A program made the translations under genes and the position numbers. Below are positions 24,055 through 37,200 of a stretch of DNA of 64,000 nt, piece after piece. The first letter of the stretch is position 1. Every line of letters starts with the position of its first letter. The stretch comes from Ancistrus triradiatus (Eukaryota > Chordata > Actinopteri > Siluriformes > Loricariidae). The notes under the pieces are model-generated. The model ran no database searches. It saw only the letters and a list, made by a program, of their open reading frames with translations, and was not told the DNA's origin. The stretch covers positions 1,190,627 to 1,254,626 of the forward strand of contig JAJAGP010000019.1 of the NCBI GenBank assembly GCA_025084515.1, read 5' to 3'.

Positions 24055-24190
24055 GAATGGTTATACAGAACAGAATCCACTGTTTGGAATAACTACTGTT
24101 AAGTGTGGTGGAGGATCCCTTCAAAGAGTATTGGATTGGCATCTTCTGGTTGATTATTTTAATGTCACACTGAAAAAACTCCAGCCTCAA
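24055..24190 (+). mobile_element. Decayed Tc1-like fragment shared with copy B
   Basis: Sequence around CTACTGTTAAGTGTGGTGGA degrades the Tc1 motif T(V/I)KHGGGS. The matching relic in copy B lies at 51890-52070. It marks the approximate right limit of the duplicated block. Confidence 0.55.
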
Positions 24191-24285
24191 AGGAAAAGTA
24201 AGTTTAGTCTAAAACACAGCCATGAATCCTGCACGTAAGGGTTTGTAGAACCTTCCTTTTCCAACAAAATTGTACATAAACGCAG

Positions 24286-24390
24286 ACATGTGGAGAACAA
24301 ATTCCACAGACACCAGGTAGGACTTGAACCTGGGTCTCTGGAGCAGTGAGGCAACAGCAGTAAGCACTGAGCCACCGTGCCACCCTGCAA
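24286..24390 (-). repeat. Dispersed repeat group G, short copy
   Basis: It contains GAGCCACCGTGCCACC and CACAGACACCAGGTAGGACT, the end portion of the group G repeat. It lies just past the probable ndufs2 poly(A) site. Confidence 0.6.
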
Positions 24391-24447
24391 TGTGTTCATT
24401 TTTTTATTTTGAACCACCTTTTCATTTGCCTCCTTACCGATTCAAAC

Positions 24448-24453
24448 TTTATT
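24448..24453 (-). terminator. ndufs2: Poly(A) signal AATAAA, likely for ndufs2
   Basis: TTTATT on the plus strand is AATAAA on the minus strand, about 360 bp after the ndufs2 stop codon. It is the first canonical signal seen downstream. Confidence 0.5.
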
Positions 24454-24808
24454 GTAAATGTTCTCTGAAAGACAACTCGGATGAGTAAATACTCAACTGT
24501 TGTGCAAATGTTTTAAATTACATTAGTGCCATTTACTCAAGTGCCAGACACGGATCCATTTTGCACTGCTTACCAGTGTAGACACGTGTTATGCATTTCA
24601 CTTACTCTATGGCTAATGTTTGGGCTACTCGACCTGAAAATGCACGATGAAGGAAACAAAACTGTAACGGGTTTTAAATATTTAAGTTTAATACGTTTTT
24701 ATGTAAGTTTTCTCACAGAGAGATTTGACTGATGTTTTCCATCACATCACCACCAGAGTGAAATCAGAGAACTAAACAGATGTACACAAACCAGATGATG
24801 GCATTTCT

Positions 24809-27800
24809 TTAACGGTCCACCTCCCCAAACACAATGTCCTGACTTCCTGCAGGGAAAATAAAAAGAGAAAAAAGGTTAGATCCAAAACAAAGTCTGATAC
24901 AAGTCAAATATCTTTAAATCTTCTTACCAATAATGGCCACCACATCAGCAAGCATGTGTCCTTTTGACATTTTATCCAAACCAGCCTGTATGAAAACACA
25001 AAACCAAAAAGACCCGAGTGAATTTGTGAACAGTGGCATGGGTCAAACTGACATCCACATCAGTGACATCAAAGCAATGTTTCCTGACAGAACACTGGCC
25101 AGTCAGAGTTTCTCAATCCTGTCCTGGAGGCCTCCCCTTGATGTGCCCTGAAGCCAGTTCATGTTTTCTTAATACCACTTTTGGTAGCGAATCAATCCCC
25201 TTGCTGGTCAGGAGCACCTCACAATCCTTGCTGGTTTATAGATGCTCCGACCCAATTGTCTATCCATAAGTATTTTACACTAGTTTAAGTTGCTGAGATT
25301 GTTACACGTGGCTGCTGCTGGACTTCTGCTGGATCAAACATGTTGACCATGAGAACCATCTGTTCTCTCACTACACAATACAGCCCAGAGCTTAACATGT
25401 GCAGTTATAATGAGATAACCAACATTGTCTTATCTATAAGCAGTCAATGCTGACCTTCTGTGTAGGTAAGGACATTAAACTTCTCAAGCATCCATTTGTT
25501 TAAATATATACACTAACAGGTATTTACATTTACAGCATTTAGCAGATGCCCTTATCCAGAGCGACTTACAATTGATACAGTCTTACAATCCAAGCAATTG
25601 TGGGATAAGGGCCTTGCTCAAGGACCCAACAGTGGCCGCTTGGCAGAGGTGGGACCTTTGGTCCTTTTGGTCCATAGTCCAGTACCTTAACCGCTAGGCT
25701 ACCACAGTCCCAGGTATATCCAGTATTTATTGGCAACACCTGTACGCTCACTCGTTCACACAATTACCCTAGACAGCCAATCATGTAGTGGCAGTGAAGT
25801 GCATAAAATCATTTTAGGTACGGCCCAGCAGCTTCAGGTAACGTTCATGTTAACAGTTAGCACGGGGGAAAATTTGACCACGGCATTATTGCTGATGCCA
25901 GGTGAGCTGGTTTGAGTATTTCAATAACTGCTTCAGTAACTCTCCTGGGATTTTCATGCAATAATCAACATGGAGCAGAATCTCAAAGGAATGTTTTCAA
26001 CATCTGGTGGAACCCACGCCATGACGAACTGAGTGCGTTCCTACTGAAATTCTCTCACCTCAAGTCAGTATGCAGTAAACTTTCAGGAAATCTTCAGTCT
26101 TATTTTCAGAAAAAATAAAGAACCTTGACATTGGCTGTAACACTATGCATTTTATCTTCAATAAAAGAATCTGCTTACCAAATGAGCAAAGCCAGGAGCC
26201 TTGATTTTGCAGCGGTAGGGCCTGCTGGAACCATCAGAGACCAAATATACACCAAACTCCCCCTGTTAAAAAAAAAGTATGAATGCATTATTTAAAATGG
26301 ATAAGATCACAATGTTAGGCCACAACAGTAAAACCAAATGTCTGTTATTGTGGAAATCCCTCATGTCCAGCCAAAACAGCTGACTTGTTCAGACATGGAC
26401 AGCACAAGAACCCTGAAGGTGTTCTGTGGCATCTGGCACCAAGATGTTATAAGCAGATCCTGTAAGCTTTGAGGGTGGAGCCTAAACGGATTGGACTCGT
26501 TTGTCCAGCACATCCCGCAGATGCTTGATCGGAATGTGGACCAAGTAATTACCTTGAACTGCAATGTTCCTTAAACCACTCTTGAATATTTTTTTGCAGC
26601 ACGAGAGGGGGCAATATCTTGCTGCTATTGAACACTGCTATTAGTGAATACTCTTGCCATGAAGGGCTTCAGATCACTTGCACCAATGTATTCTCATCTA
26701 CAAAAGAAAATATTCTTATATACAAAAGGGGAATACTGCAGAAGTAGTTTGGGAACCAGTGATTTATAACATGAGATGCATTTCAGGACTGTAGACGGTG
26801 TTTGACTGTGACCTACAACACAATTATGGCCTATGCCAGAGTGGATGTTCACTGGTCACATTTTACACGTGTACATGCAGAATACACTACAGGCTGTACC
26901 AACAACCCGGGGAGGGTGAGGGGAGACACGGATTATACAAAAATAGATGGAACAAACTGTAATTTGGGTTATGGTCTCTTCAAAATGAATGAAAAACATA
27001 TCCTTAGACATTTGGGTTTTATGCTGAACTTTATCCCTCTTGTAGTGTCCAAGCCGTGGTGTGAACTGAGCCTTTATATCTCTACTGTATGTCACTGACG
27101 TTCACATGCTTTAAAGTACAAAGCATGTTTGCATCCAGTAGCAGTTTTAAAGTAGAATATCAAACATAACACTAACAAATGGACGTAGTATAAGAACACA
27201 TAACATAAGTGTGTCTGATCCCTGCCCTATTAATGATATGTAGAGGAGACATTTTTCAATCCTTAATTTTTAAGCTTACCTTTGGTGCTTCAACAGCTGT
27301 GTATGTGGCTCCTGGTGGTACCTGATACCCTTCTGTGTAAAGCTTGAAATGATGGATCAGGGATTCCATCGACATCTGCAGGGAAAGCATAAGGATGAAA
27401 AACCATTTAGTGTCTTTATTTGTTAAAACATTGCTGCACATGTATAATGTAGAGGTGTTTGTTTATTTATTTAGTTTATTTAACATCGCTCTTTATTTAA
27501 CATCAAAGCTAGTCATATACAGTGGGGCAAAAAAGTATTTAGTCAGCCACTGATTGTGCAAGTTCTCCTAATTAGAAAGATGAGAGAGGTCTGGAATTTA
27601 TCATAGGTACACTTCAATGAGAGACAGAATGAGAAAAAAATCCAGGAAATTTTGTCACATCGTAGGATTTTTAAAGAATTTTATTGTAAATTATGGTGGA
27701 AAATAAGTATTTGGTAAATAACAAAAGTTCAACTCAATACTTTGTAACATAACCTTTCACCAGGTCTGCACACACTGTAGATGGTATTTTGGCCCATTCC

Positions 27801-30800
27801 TCCATGCAGATCTCCTCTAGAGCAGTGATGTTTTGGGGCTGTCGCTGGGCAACACGGACTTTCAACTCCCTCCACAAATTTTCTATGGGGTTGAGGTCTG
27901 GAGACTGGCTAGGCAACTCTAGGACCTTGAAATGCTTTTTACGGAGCCACTCCTGTTGCCCGAGCGGTGTGTTTCAAATCATTGTCATGCTGGAAGACCC
28001 AGCCATGTTCTATCTTCAATGCTCTCACTGATGGAAGGAGGTTTTGGCTTAAAATCTCAAGATACATGGCCCCGTTCATTCTTCCCTTAACACGGATCAG
28101 TTCAATCTGTTTCCACCCCCATGCTTCACAGTAGGTATGGTGTTCTTGGGATGCAACTCCGCATTCTTCTTCCTCCAAACACGACGAGTAGAGTTTTTAC
28201 CAAAAAGTTCTATTTTGGTTTCATCTGACCACATGATATTCTCCCAATCCTCTCCTGGATCATCCATATGCTCTCTGGCAAACTTCAGACAGGCCTGGAC
28301 ATGTACTGGCTTAAGCAGGGGGACACGCCTGGCACTGCAGGATCTGAGTCCCTCTCGGCGTAGTGTGTTGCTAATGGTAGACTTTGTTACTTTGGTCCCA
28401 GCTCTCTGCAGGTCATTCATCAGGTCCCACCGTCTAACGAGTGGAGGACAGAAGAGCTTCTTAAAGAAGTTGTTACAGGTCTGTGAGAGCCAGAAATCAT
28501 GCTTGTTTGTGGGTGACCAAATACTCATTTTACACCATGATTTACAATTAAATTCTTTAAAAATTCTACCATGTGATTTTTTTCTCATTTTGTCTCTCAT
28601 AGTTGAAGATTACAGAAAATTACAGACCTTTCTCATCTTTCTAAGTAGGAGAACTTCCACAATCAGTGGCTGACTAAATACTTTTGCCCCACTGTATACA
28701 TAATCAGATCGGGGCCAATTTAGCGTAATCAGTTAACTTAATGCATGTCTTTGGTCTGTGGACCCGGACAGGACATGCAGACTCCACACAGAAAGGACCC
28801 AGACTCCTCCACCCACGACCTTCTCGCTGTGAGGCAACAGCCCTACCCAATGAGCCACCATGCCACCTGCATGGTTTATTTACTTTGATATTCAATTTAA
28901 GCTAGTTATTTAAATTTGGTGAAACTGTTGCACTTTTTTGAGGTAGCATTAATAAATGTTCTCTCAAAATAAAGACCTCTTAAAACAAGATGAGCAAGTG
29001 CTACATTTTTGAACTCAGGACTCATGAAAGCATTTGTGTGTGTTTAAATCACAAACAAAACTTTGCTACATAGTCAAGATGTTCATTCCTAACACACTTC
29101 CTACCTTCATCTCGGATCTCTTGGGTGGTGCAACCTTGGCGTCATCCACCTTGATCTCTCCTTCAGGCATCTTGTTGAGACACTGATGCATGATCCTTAA
29201 AGATTGTCTCATCTCCTCCACTCGACACAGATACCTGATGTCAGAATCCAAACATAATCCTGTCATTTATATCATATTATTCAAAACAATTATTCCCACA
29301 ACTGATAAAGGGGTTACGAAAAAATTTATTTGGTTTGGAAACCTAATTCACAAATGTTTCATGCTGGTTATGGGAGGATGGAAGAAAGCAATGGAAGAAA
29401 GTTATCTGGTTCAATGAGTTCTGTTTTCTTTTCCATCTTATGGATAGTCGGGTAAGTGGGAAGCAATAGCACCAGAACTCAACGTGGGAAGAAGTCAAGC
29501 CCCCGGACTGAGTGTGATGTTCTGGTAAAGTTTTATTGTTAAACTCTGGGCCTGGACATTCATGTGGACACAACTGTCTAACAACTACATAAACATTGTT
29601 ACGAACCAGCTGGGTTAAAATTTTTGTACAGTGGAAGATCTGTGACTATTGGGATATTTTTTTCACAAAGCATTACATTTACAGCATTTAGCAGACACCC
29701 TTATCCAGAGCGACTTACAATTGATACAGTCTTACAATCCAAGCAATTGTGGGTTAAGGGTCTTGCTCAAGAACCCAACAGTGGCAGCTTGGCAGAGGTG
29801 GGATTACCTTAGTACCTTAACCGCCAGGCTACCACAGTCCATAGGCTACCATCATGAACCCTTGGACTGAAGTACCAGAACTTAAATGGCTTTGCCATGG
29901 GTCTACAACCGAATTGTAATAAAAAATAAGAGGGTCCAGGCCCTACAGAATCAAACTACTGGCATTTCCATGACATCGTCCCCTGACCTAAACCCCAAGA
30001 AAAAGCTGAGGCGTTAGCTGATGAGGAGTCCACAAGAAAGCAACCTTGTACTCTGGAGAGATTCCGTATAGACGAGTCCCAAACTCCTTAATCTGTATTC
30101 TTCAATCTTTTCACACATTGCAGCAGTTTTATAGGTTTGTTTTTATAAACTCTAACACAACTTCACTGTGAAGTATTAGTTCCAAAGTACCCACCTGTCA
30201 TAGCAGTCCCCATTACTTCCAACTGGTATGTCAAAATCCACTTCATCATATTTGTCATAAGGCTGAGACTTCCTCAAATCCCACTTGATACCAGAACCCC
30301 TCAGCATAACCCCACTAAGAGACAGACAGAAACAAATTTACTACAACAACTGTACAAAACATGCAAAGCCTAAATCAAGTATCAGTATGAACTGTACCTG
30401 AAGCCATAGTTCAGTGCATCTTCTGCTCCAATAACACCAATATTGACTGTTCTGTTCCTCCAGATGCGATTATTGGTCAGCATCTACAAAGGTTTTTTTC
30501 ATATTAACAGCCTAACAAAAACTGAAAAGTCTACAGTGTTCACAATTTCCATCAAACACAGCCAAGTTCATTTTACAGACCAGTCTCCTGACCAACTTTC
30601 TTTATAATATGTGAAAAGGAAACAAATACCAATACCTCTTCCAACTCATCGATGCGTATTGAAAAGTTCTTACACCACTCATAGATATCATCCATAAGAC
30701 CCAGAGGCATGTCCTACAACACACAGCAACATAGACTCAGTCTGGCTTATTAAATGTATAATAATGAAAACAGTAGTTTCTATAGGCGTTTTCCCACTTT

Positions 30801-31162
30801 TACAAAGTATCCACGTCCAGCACTGGAAAGCTGGAACTAAACTTTTACCACTGGCTACCAAACCAGGACAAAACACATCCTATTAGGACACAAAACTGAT
30901 AAACAGACACCTTTTGGAATAAACACTGCAATATATTTTACTATAGGTTATGGGGCGGCTCGGTGGGTAGTAGGTCCCGGGTCCTATCTGTGTGGAGTCT
31001 GCATGTCCTCCTCGTACTCATGAAGGTTCACTCCAGGTACTCCGGTTTCCTCCCACAGTCCCAAAGACACGTGTGTTAGGTTAATTGATTACACTAAATT
31101 GGCAATGACTTGAGTGTATACAGTATATATGACTAGTCTTGATATAACTTGAGATATATATA

Positions 31163-31229
<67 letters not shown>

Positions 31230-34200
31230 TGATGTACGAGTCGCTGAAATGGCCACTGATGCCGTAAACGATGATAAATCAACCGAATAAACAAACAAAC
31301 TATGTTACTTGCGGCCACTTAACACTTGCACTGGTAGAAAATGGACCAGATCAGAGCTCCATGTTCCATCGTTTCCTGTTTGAGCCAGTTCTTTCTATAA
31401 CTGTGCAGCAGGAAAACACACTAACTCCAGAGTGCTAACCTGATGGACTCCTCCAGGTCTGACGTAAGCGGCGTGCATTCTGGCTCCAGACACTCGTTCA
31501 TAAAATTCAAACATCTGTGATGCAGAAGGAGTAGAAACAAAAGGAATGGATTCAAAGACCAATCATTCCTCCTAACATTATTTAATAGTCACAGTCCGTA
31601 TAGTTTTGAAGTTCATAATAAAATTCATAATCTGAATCAAAATCACATATTGGTGTTTACATTCTGCTGAAATCACGATCTTCCTCTCACCTTCTCTCTC
31701 TCCTCAAACATCCAGAAGAAAGGGGTCATGGCACCAATGTCCAGTGCGTGTGTGGTGACGCCCATGATGTGGTTCATAATTCGGGTCAATTCTCCATATA
31801 GTACTGAGAAAATAATTGGTTTCTATATTTGAACCGTTACTTGCTTAAATAAATTAAAAAGTAACAATGAAACTGGACTATAACATATGAAACTGTAACT
31901 TCAGAAAAAATTTACAGCTAAATCAAGATAGCTAAATATTGTTTAGTTTCCAAACTCCTGGTACTTGATTTCTGGCTATTGCATGTGAGGTATTTTAATG
32001 TGCAACTTAACCCAGTATACAAAGCAATAATTCCCTATAACAAATGATGAGCTCCATTTGCCTCCTATCAGTGAGTAATTTAAACGTTCGTGCTATTCAG
32101 TATTCCATTATCACGAAGTGGTTTGCTTATTTAAATAAAGAGAGTGGAAATTTTAAATGACACTTTCAGTTGCACATCAAAGGTCTGCTGCTGACCTTTC
32201 AATATTGAGACACCGTCTGGTAAAATGGATTACACTTCGGCAAAAGTCCAGTGTATAGGGAAAATGTACTTCCTTAACATGAAGTGTTGTTTTCCATTAC
32301 ACTACACTGACAGAATGTCTGGAATGTGATCTAGGGTATAATATGAGGGTACCCCTGGTCTACCATGCAAATGTATGGCACCTGGCATTTTGCAGTTCAG
32401 GTTGTGCATGTGTTTCAATTTTGTACGCTCCTTGGGGTGGGAGCTGGGTATTTGAGACACTGCAGATCGGGGTTAGATTATTTCCAAATTCAAATTCTTC
32501 AAATCAGTATTGCAGTAAGTACAGAAACCGAGAACCGAAAATGATGAGTCCTGAGCAAATTTTTCCCATAAGGAATGTAAATCGATTGAATCTGTTCCAG
32601 ATCCCCAAAGAAGAAGATATGTTCCGATAAATCCATCACATGTTAAATGTGTCATGAACTGGGGAGTTTAACGAGCATTTGGTAGAGCGGTCTATTCAGT
32701 ATTTCTAACTAATAATTTAACATTTAAAACACGTACATTAATCTACAGTTGGCCAAAAACATTAACACAAAGCTGTTGAAAAATCTCATGTAATTTAGTG
32801 AGTAACGGATTGAAAGTAAAAAATGAAAGCAAACCACTTACTGTATTCTAAGCTAACTGCAGCCTGTGTTCTGGAGCATTCAATTCCTGTTTTGCTCTTA
32901 TAAACTAACCGTTTTAGGCCGAGACAATTTTTTCTAGTCAAAATGTTCTAAGAACTGAATTCGGACGGGTTCTGAGGCGGTAGAGAACCCAATGTAATCA
33001 GTAAGCAAACTTTGAGATGTAGCTAACACAAAAGAAAAATGAAATAAACAAATGAGATGCACTACTAAATTAGTTTAACTTAATGATGAGTGGAATTTCT
33101 TACCTCTGATCCACTGGGCACGAGGTGGAGCCTGGATGTTCAGCAGCTTTTCTACAGCTAAAGAGTAAGCCTGCTCATTACACATCATGGACACATAGTC
33201 AAGCCTGTCAAAGTATGGGAGGGCCTGCAAGTCATTGACACAGAGGGGACACAACATAACCATTCACTCCATGTCCATTATATTAGTCGGAGAAAAAAAA
33301 AAAAAAATCACAATATCCAATCATCTGCTACTTGGTGCATACATTCAAAGACAACTGTATCAGAAACACCAACAATCCAGGACAGGGTGTATCAACTCCC
33401 ATGCCATGTTCTGAATCAGAGACCATCATTGAGCTGATGTTATTTGGGCTGTGGTGGATGACTAGCAACAAAGCAGTGAGACTGACACAGTAGTGACATG
33501 GAATTTGTGTTGTGCGTTTTTAATCTGACCACATTAACAGACATACCTACTGCTGCAACGATACAGAAATTTCAAGATACGATACATATTGCTGTTTTTG
33601 TACATTTTTCGATACAAAATGAAGAAAGAAATGTGATTTTAGTTCCCTTTTTCATGTAGAGATCAAGGAGGCCAATACAACTTCCTGTTCTGCAAGCTTG
33701 CTTTGCTGTGGTAAAAAAAAAAAAGAAAGAAAAAAAAATCACCAAAGAGGTCAGCCATTGCTGAATTCTTTTTTGAAGGGCATGGTCCAGGCACCTCAGG
33801 GTCCACACTCTCTTCTGAATGATTTCTCTCCAAATTCTCACTAGCTTTGTATTATAGAGATACATTATGAAAACCTAATTATTATATTTGAATTTCTGTT
33901 TCCTCACAATTACAAAAACAGCATCAAGTTTACTTGGTGCTGCCCAATGCTTAAAATCTCTGTGGCGAGTATCTAGATGGAGCACAGAACCTATTACACA
34001 ATCTGCCTATAGATGTCGCCGTTGGTCTAGAACTGATGACTGCATCTCAGTAACATGATGAACAAAACATGACTCCACCACCTCCTTACTGACGCTGCCT
34101 TGTTGGAAACATGGTGGCCATCCACTACTCCATCCATCTGGACCATCCAGGGTTGCACGGCACTCATCAGTAAACAAGACTGAAAAAATTAGTCTTCATG

Positions 34201-37200
34201 TTTCTGCTTGTGAGCTTTGGTTAGGGGTGGCCGAATAGTAGGTTTGTGCACAACTGCAAGCCTCTGGAGGATCCTACACCTTGAGGTTCGAGAGACTCCA
34301 GAGGCACCAGCAGCTTCAAACTATTGCCACATTGCACTATTTGATGCTTTTCAGCAGCAGAGAGATCCTTTTCCTTTCCCATATTGCTTGAAACCTGTGG
34401 CCTGCTTAATAATGTGGAACGTCCTTCTTAAGTAGTTTTCCTTTAATTGGGCTCATTTGGCAACCTAATTATCACAGGTGTCTGAGATTGATTTCAGTGA
34501 TCCAAAGAGCCCTGAGACACAATACCATCCATGAGTTGAATTGAAAAACAAAAAATTTAATCTTTATGCCACTTAAATCCAATTGTGTGCTGACGATTAG
34601 GTGACTTATAACTGATTTAATTGTCTGTTCACTGAACACAACTAATGAAGCACAAGCTTAAAGTGACTGAACCACTGCATGTGCACCCAAAAACTCACAC
34701 AAATGCTGAAAAATACACAAAAATAAAAATGCAAAGCATGACAAAAGTAAAAATATCGGCAAACCTGTTACAGCACCAACTTTTTATACTTTTTTGTTCT
34801 CATTAACCCAATTACATCTCAGTAAATGCATTTACTGCTTTCTTTTATTCAAACTTGGTTGCCTCGGCCCAGTACACCCAACTCACATTCTGCAGAAATC
34901 TACCAACTGTGGAAAATTAATGCAATCCGACATAATTGTGATCATTTAATTTAACTACGATTATCCTAAATAATTGCGATTAGACGATTACGTAATAATT
35001 GTGATATCCATATGGATTTGCATGAAAACAAAAATGAAAATGTCTGCTGGTTGGTTAACTGCTTAGCACAAGTATAATAATGTTAATAATAATAATGAAA
35101 CATTTAAGTTATATAGCACCTTCCTCATATGCAATGTCGCGTTACAACAACAACACAGACGGGAGAAGTAGGTGGAAGAAAAAAAATCATTGTAACTCTG
35201 TACTAAAACAGAGTGATGAAAGCAGTGAGATAAGATGTATGTTTTGAGTTCAGCTTTGAAGGAGGAAAGGACTGTTAATGGGACAGGGGATCAGTGTACC
35301 TGATATACAACTGGTGTGATATGAGCTGACTTTCTGGCATGTCAGGGAATTTTGGCAGCTGAATTGTGAACATACTGAAGTGACAGAATGATCTTGTGTG
35401 GAATGCCAATGAAGAGGGAGTTGCAATAACTAAGACAAAGTCCATGAAAGTCTTGGAATTTCTATTATATTTAACACCAAGTCATTTTCTAATAAACATT
35501 TCATTTGAACTTCTTTTAATACAAATCTTACCTGCAGGTATGTTTTGTACTCAATGAGTTTTTCAGTGCCACGGTGCAGCAGACCAACGTGAGGGTCACA
35601 CTTCTTCACCGACTCACCACTCAGCTCCATCACCAGACGCAGCACGCCGTGAGCTGCAGGATGCTGGGGTCCGAAGTTTATAGTAAGGTTGGACACCTCC
35701 CTCTCTGCTGGGGGATCCTTGTCTGTGGAGAGATTAAAACTTTTTAGATTGAAACTCTAAAGTTCTTCTACTAGTCTATAAATGTTTGACAGTGAAAATC
35801 AAGCTGAACTGGACTACTTCATAGCCTATAAAGCTCTGCTAAAATTATTTAATGATGTCAGAGTCCTGAGGGGTAAAAGTCCACATACTTTGATGACATA
35901 TGTCCAGGCCTAAAACAGTTTTCATTCCCTGCTAATCATAGGTTTACAAATTTCATAATGCAAATGTATGATATTGTGACATAAATAAAATGAGAATTTG
36001 GTTTGGGTGTTCCAGTTGATATTGTTTATAGTAATGCAGTGCAGAAGCAATGAGCAGCATCTCTAGTGACATGACTTACTCCAGAATGTAATCAACAACA
36101 ACCATAATCAATGCAGACGATGCAGACGGCATTGCGTCCAAATACTTTTGTCCACGTGCGGCATTGCGTCCCAATACTTTTGTCCACGTGCGGCATTGCG
36201 TCCCAATACTTTTGTCCACGTGCGGCTTTGCATCCCAATACTTTTGACCACGTGGGTTTTACAGTGTATTATGTACAGGTACAGTGGGGCAAAAAAGTAT
36301 TTAGTCGGCCACTGATTGTTCAAGTTCTCCTACTTAGAAAGATGAGAGAGGTCTGTAATTTCATCATAGGTACACTTCAACTATGAGACACAAAATAAGA
36401 AAAAAAAAATCCAGGAAATCACATTTTTAAAAAATTTAATTGTAAATTATGGTGGAAAATAAGTATTTGGTCAATAAATTTGGTTCAACTCAATACTTTG
36501 TAACATAACCTTTGTTGGCAATGACAGAGGTCAAACATTTCCTGTAAGTCCTCACCAGGTTTGCACACACTGTAGCTGGTATTCTGGCCCATTCCTCCAT
36601 GCAGATCTCCTCTAGAGCAGTGATGCTTTGGGGCAACACGGACTTTCAACTCCCTCCACACATTTTCTATGGGGCTGAGGTCTGGAGACTGGCTAGGTCT
36701 CTCCAGGACCTTGAAATGCTTTTCCGGAGCCATTCCTTCGTTGCCCGAGCGGTGTGTTTGGGATCATTGTCATGCTGGAAGAACCAGCTATGTTCTATCT
36801 TCAATGCTCTCACTGATGGAAGGAGGTTTTGGCTTAAAATCTCACGATAAGGGAATTAAGTACTTTAGAAGATCGTTCGTGTTAAAAGGTTTCTGACAGT
36901 CTTTGGCATTTTCATTTTTATGTCCAAACATTGAGTGAAGATGTGTTTGACATTCTTCACTTGTTGGTGGAGGTTCACCATTGAAGTCTGAAATGAATTT
37001 AATTAATAACTTTGTCAACAAAAACGGAACATCTGTCCACCAACTGTGACCTTAAAACTGCCTGTTTTCAATATTTCAACAGAAATATTAAATAAATCAA
37101 TATACTGTGTAAAAGGACCCACACATCTGTTGTTTGTTAAATGTACTAGACCATGCCAAAGGCAATGCCTGCCTTTTCTGCTGGCTTCCACCTTAAGTAC

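Larger units (their letters stand above)
7500..24190 (+). repeat. Segmental duplication, copy A (contains fcer1g copy A)
   Basis: Colinear blocks are shared with about 39500-52080: a Tc1 relic upstream of the gene, the promoter and exon 1 region, exons 2-5, parts of introns, the downstream block near 22680-22770, the CAGAGGGCAGCAT block near 23600, and a final Tc1 relic near 24060-24160. Spacing differs because later transposon insertions are private to one copy. Boundaries are approximate and were judged by eye. Confidence 0.75.

Noticed and set aside
36865..36995. Open minus-strand stretch that could be an extra ndufs2 exon
   Set aside because: Exons 2 and 3 already join in perfect phase to give the conserved sequence; this stretch does not match NDUFS2.
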